Shown in pieces: positions 4,213 through 6,007 of a DNA stretch of 6,007 nt. Both the position numbers and the translations under genes were made by a program. The notes under the pieces were generated by a model. It saw only the letters and a program-made list of their open reading frames with translations. It ran no database searches and was not told the DNA's origin. This DNA is from Ruminococcus sp. AF41-9 (GTDB lineage: Bacteria; Bacillota; Clostridia; Lachnospirales; Lachnospiraceae), in NCBI RefSeq assembly GCF_003477525.1, contig NZ_QUDO01000099.1, forward strand, positions 1-6,007, written 5' to 3'. Each line of letters opens with the position of its first letter. Position 1 is the first letter of the stretch.

Positions 4213-5901
4213 ATGAAACCAGTTATTTCAATTGGAAATCAGGATTTCAGATCCATAAGAGAAAATCATAATTTCTATGTAGATAAGTCAGATTTTATCC
4301 GTGAATGGTGGGAAAATCAGGATACAGTCACTTTGATCACTCGTCCGAGACGATTTGGAAAAACATTGAATATGAGTATGCTGGAGAATTTTTTCTCCAT
4401 TCAGAATGAGAAACGGGAAGGTTTATTCGAAGGACTTGCTATATGGGAAGATCAAAAGTACAGAGCACTTCAGGGAAGTTATCCGGTCATATTTTTAAGC
4501 TTTGCTTCCGTAAAGGGAGAAACATACCCGGAAGCCAGAGAAGGAATTATACAGATTATCCTGGATCTGTATACGAAGTACGACTATCTGAGATTGAGTG
4601 ATAAACTGAGCGAAAAAGAAAAAGCTTATTTTGATTTTATAAAATCAGATATGTCAAATACTATTGCAGCAATGTCGTTACACAGACTTGCCTTATGTAT
4701 GAACAGGTATTATGGGAAAAAAGTTCTGATCCTGCTGGATGAATATGATACACCTCTGCAGGAAGCCTATGTCCGTGGATACTGGAATGAGCTGACTTCT
4801 TTTATGAGTAATTTGTTTAATGCTACATTTAAAACAAATCCATACATGGAACGTGGTCTTCTGACAGGAATTACCCGGGTAAGCAAGGAATCGATATTTT
4901 CTGATCTGAACAATCTTGAGATTGTAACAACTACTTCCAATAAATATACGACTGCGTTTGGTTTTACTCAGGAAGAAGTTTCATCTGCGCTGAAACTTTT
5001 TGAAATGGCAGATCGGAGTGAGAAAGTAAGAAAATGGTATGATGGTTTTTGCTTTGGTGACAGGAATGATATTTATAATCCCTGGTCCATCACCAAGTTT
5101 CTGGATACGGGAAAATTTGACAGCTACTGGGTAAATACAAGTTCGAATTCTCTGGCCGGAAAACTTATTCAGGAAGGAACTCCAGATGTAAAGATATCGA
5201 TGGAGGATCTTCTGGAGGGAAAAGCAATCAAAACAGCAGTGGACGAAGAGATTGTTTTTGAGCAGCTGGAGAATAACAGTACAGCAGTGTGGAGTCTGCT
5301 GCTTGCCTGCGGATATTTAAAAGTAAATAAAGCTTCTGAGGATGGAGCAGGAGGAATCTACAGTCTGTCATTAACAAATCACGAAGTAAAGAATATGTTC
5401 AGGCGCATGATACAGGGATGGTTTGGAAAATCTTCAGTGAGATATAACGACTTTATTAAAGCACTTATTGCAGATGATGTGGATTATATGAACCAGTATA
5501 TAAATGAAGTTGCGATGCAGACATTCAGCTTCTTTGATACAGGCAGGTATTCAGCGGGGGATTCAGAGCCGGAACGATTCTATCATGGATTTGTACTGGG
5601 ACTTATAGTCGAACTTGCAAATCAGTATAGAATTACATCCAACAGAGAAAGCGGTCTTGGCAGATATGATATTATGCTTGAACCATTGGACAAAAGCAAA
5701 ATAGCTTATGTAATAGAATTTAAAGTTTTTAAATCTAAAACAGAAAAAAATCTGGAGGAAACAGCTCAGAATGCATTGGATCAGATTGTGGAAAAAAATT
5801 ATGACGCTGAACTTATTGCAAAAGGGGTAGTAAAAGATAATATACGCCACTTTGGATTTGCATTTAAGGGAAAAGAAGTGCTGATCATTCAGGGTGACTG
5901 A
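4213..5901 (+). CDS. AAA-ATPase-like protein with C-terminal PD-(D/E)XK nuclease domain (DUF1703-type)
   Basis: The 562-residue product has the usual length and full architecture of the AAA-ATPase-like/PDDEXK family. Purine-rich AAGGGAGG (4193-4200) lies 12 nt before ATG 4213, a slightly long spacing. The N-terminal hallmark is NFYVDKSDFI (20-29), then the P-loop variant TRPRRFGKT (43-51), Walker B with adjacent acids VLILLDEYDTP (171-181), and GLLTGITRVSKESIFSDLNN (215-234) in the sensor region. WYDGFCFG (275-282) and IYNPWSI (287-293) are conserved linker motifs. The C-terminal domain carries FYHGFVLGL (456-464), GRYDIML (483-489) with the metal-binding D486, and VIEFKVFK (500-507) supplying the E502-x-K504 of a PD-(D/E)XK core. 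All key residues are present, so it looks active. The family is abundant and multicopy in gut Clostridia and Bacteroidetes; its cellular role is not established, with DNA processing or defence being speculation. No partner gene is adjacent apart from the antiporter upstream. Confidence 0.93.
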   Translation: MKPVISIGNQDFRSIRENHNFYVDKSDFIREWWENQDTVTLITRPRRFGKTLNMSMLENFFSIQNEKREGLFEGLAIWEDQKYRALQGSYPVIFLSFASVKGETYPEAREGIIQIILDLYTKYDYLRLSDKLSEKEKAYFDFIKSDMSNTIAAMSLHRLALCMNRYYGKKVLILLDEYDTPLQEAYVRGYWNELTSFMSNLFNATFKTNPYMERGLLTGITRVSKESIFSDLNNLEIVTTTSNKYTTAFGFTQEEVSSALKLFEMADRSEKVRKWYDGFCFGDRNDIYNPWSITKFLDTGKFDSYWVNTSSNSLAGKLIQEGTPDVKISMEDLLEGKAIKTAVDEEIVFEQLENNSTAVWSLLLACGYLKVNKASEDGAGGIYSLSLTNHEVKNMFRRMIQGWFGKSSVRYNDFIKALIADDVDYMNQYINEVAMQTFSFFDTGRYSAGDSEPERFYHGFVLGLIVELANQYRITSNRESGLGRYDIMLEPLDKSKIAYVIEFKVFKSKTEKNLEETAQNALDQIVEKNYDAELIAKGVVKDNIRHFGFAFKGKEVLIIQGD

Positions 5902-5975
5902 ATTGTACCCTTTGTCAAGGACATTTTTAAATTTGAGTACCCATATTTTTAGACATGACTTTTTTAGTGTATCCT

Positions 5976-5997
5976 GCCTGATAGACAGGCTTTATTT
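5976..5997 (+). terminator. Weak hairpin downstream of the AAA-ATPase gene
   Basis: GCCTG (5976-5980) and CAGGC (5986-5990) form a 5-bp stem with loop ATAGA, followed by TTTATTT. It is the only terminator-like structure after the gene but is short and 75 bp from the stop. The region 5902-6007 otherwise holds two GTACCC direct repeats (5905-5910, 5937-5942) and no supported gene. Confidence 0.35.
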
Positions 5998-6007
5998 CCA
6001 GTACCTA

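Noticed and set aside
5563..5850. Minus-strand 95-residue frame opposite the nuclease domain
   Set aside because: It is antisense to the conserved GRYDIML and EFK motifs, and its Phe/Cys-rich translation is typical of a reverse-strand shadow.
5927..6007. Possible 3' end of a minus-strand transposase at the right edge
   Set aside because: One minus frame reads VLEIKPVYQAGYTKKVMSKN followed by MGTQI and a stop, but it is closed by another stop at 6005-6007 and does not match a family I can name.
1..6007. CRISPR array, phage structural genes or a complete mobile element
   Set aside because: No regularly spaced repeats with unique spacers, no integrase, transposase or phage-like frames were seen.

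Overview
The window looks like chromosomal DNA of a low-GC, Gram-positive gut-type Clostridia bacterium, most likely Lachnospiraceae. This is inferred from the AT-rich, A-rich coding style, strong AAGGAGG-type ribosome binding sites, sigma-A-like TTGAAT/TATAAT promoters, the AAA-ATPase/PD-(D/E)XK family that abounds in this group, and lysine-rich secreted Ig-like proteins. No species is assigned.

Layout. (1) Positions 1-360 hold the distal end of an rRNA operon: the last ~157 nt of 23S rRNA, a short spacer with a small hairpin, tRNA-Trp(CCA), and a strong intrinsic terminator. No 5S rRNA gene lies between 23S and the terminator. (2) Positions 361-1240 are a decayed or accessory stretch: a 12-bp tandem repeat, an apparently 5'-truncated ORF resembling the C-terminal, transglutaminase-like part of a secreted protein, and a long near-palindrome that can terminate transcription on both strands. 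(3) Positions 1241-2687 carry two divergent paralogues of a small secreted Ig-like protein. The plus-strand copy is intact, with promoter, RBS and signal peptide. The minus-strand copy is open over the mature region but has lost its start and signal peptide. (4) Positions 2694-4111 hold the clearest functional module: a consensus promoter, a fluoride (crcB-motif) riboswitch with an overlapping terminator, and a cation:proton antiporter of the CPA2 type (DD motif) in place of the usual Fluc/CrcB or CLC-F exporter. (5) Positions 4213-5901 encode an AAA-ATPase-like protein fused to a PD-(D/E)XK nuclease-like domain. About 100 bp of non-coding sequence with a weak hairpin follow.

How it works together. 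The riboswitch-antiporter pair can be read as a fluoride-inducible detoxification or ion-homeostasis unit. Ligand binding should hold the 3' strand of the pseudoknot (ACUUCUAC) in the aptamer, block a long terminator hairpin and let transcription reach the antiporter. No clear terminator separates the antiporter from the ATPase gene, so some read-through is possible, although a TATAAT box upstream of the ATPase suggests it may have its own promoter. The Ig-like gene also lacks its own terminator, so its transcripts should run into the riboswitch.
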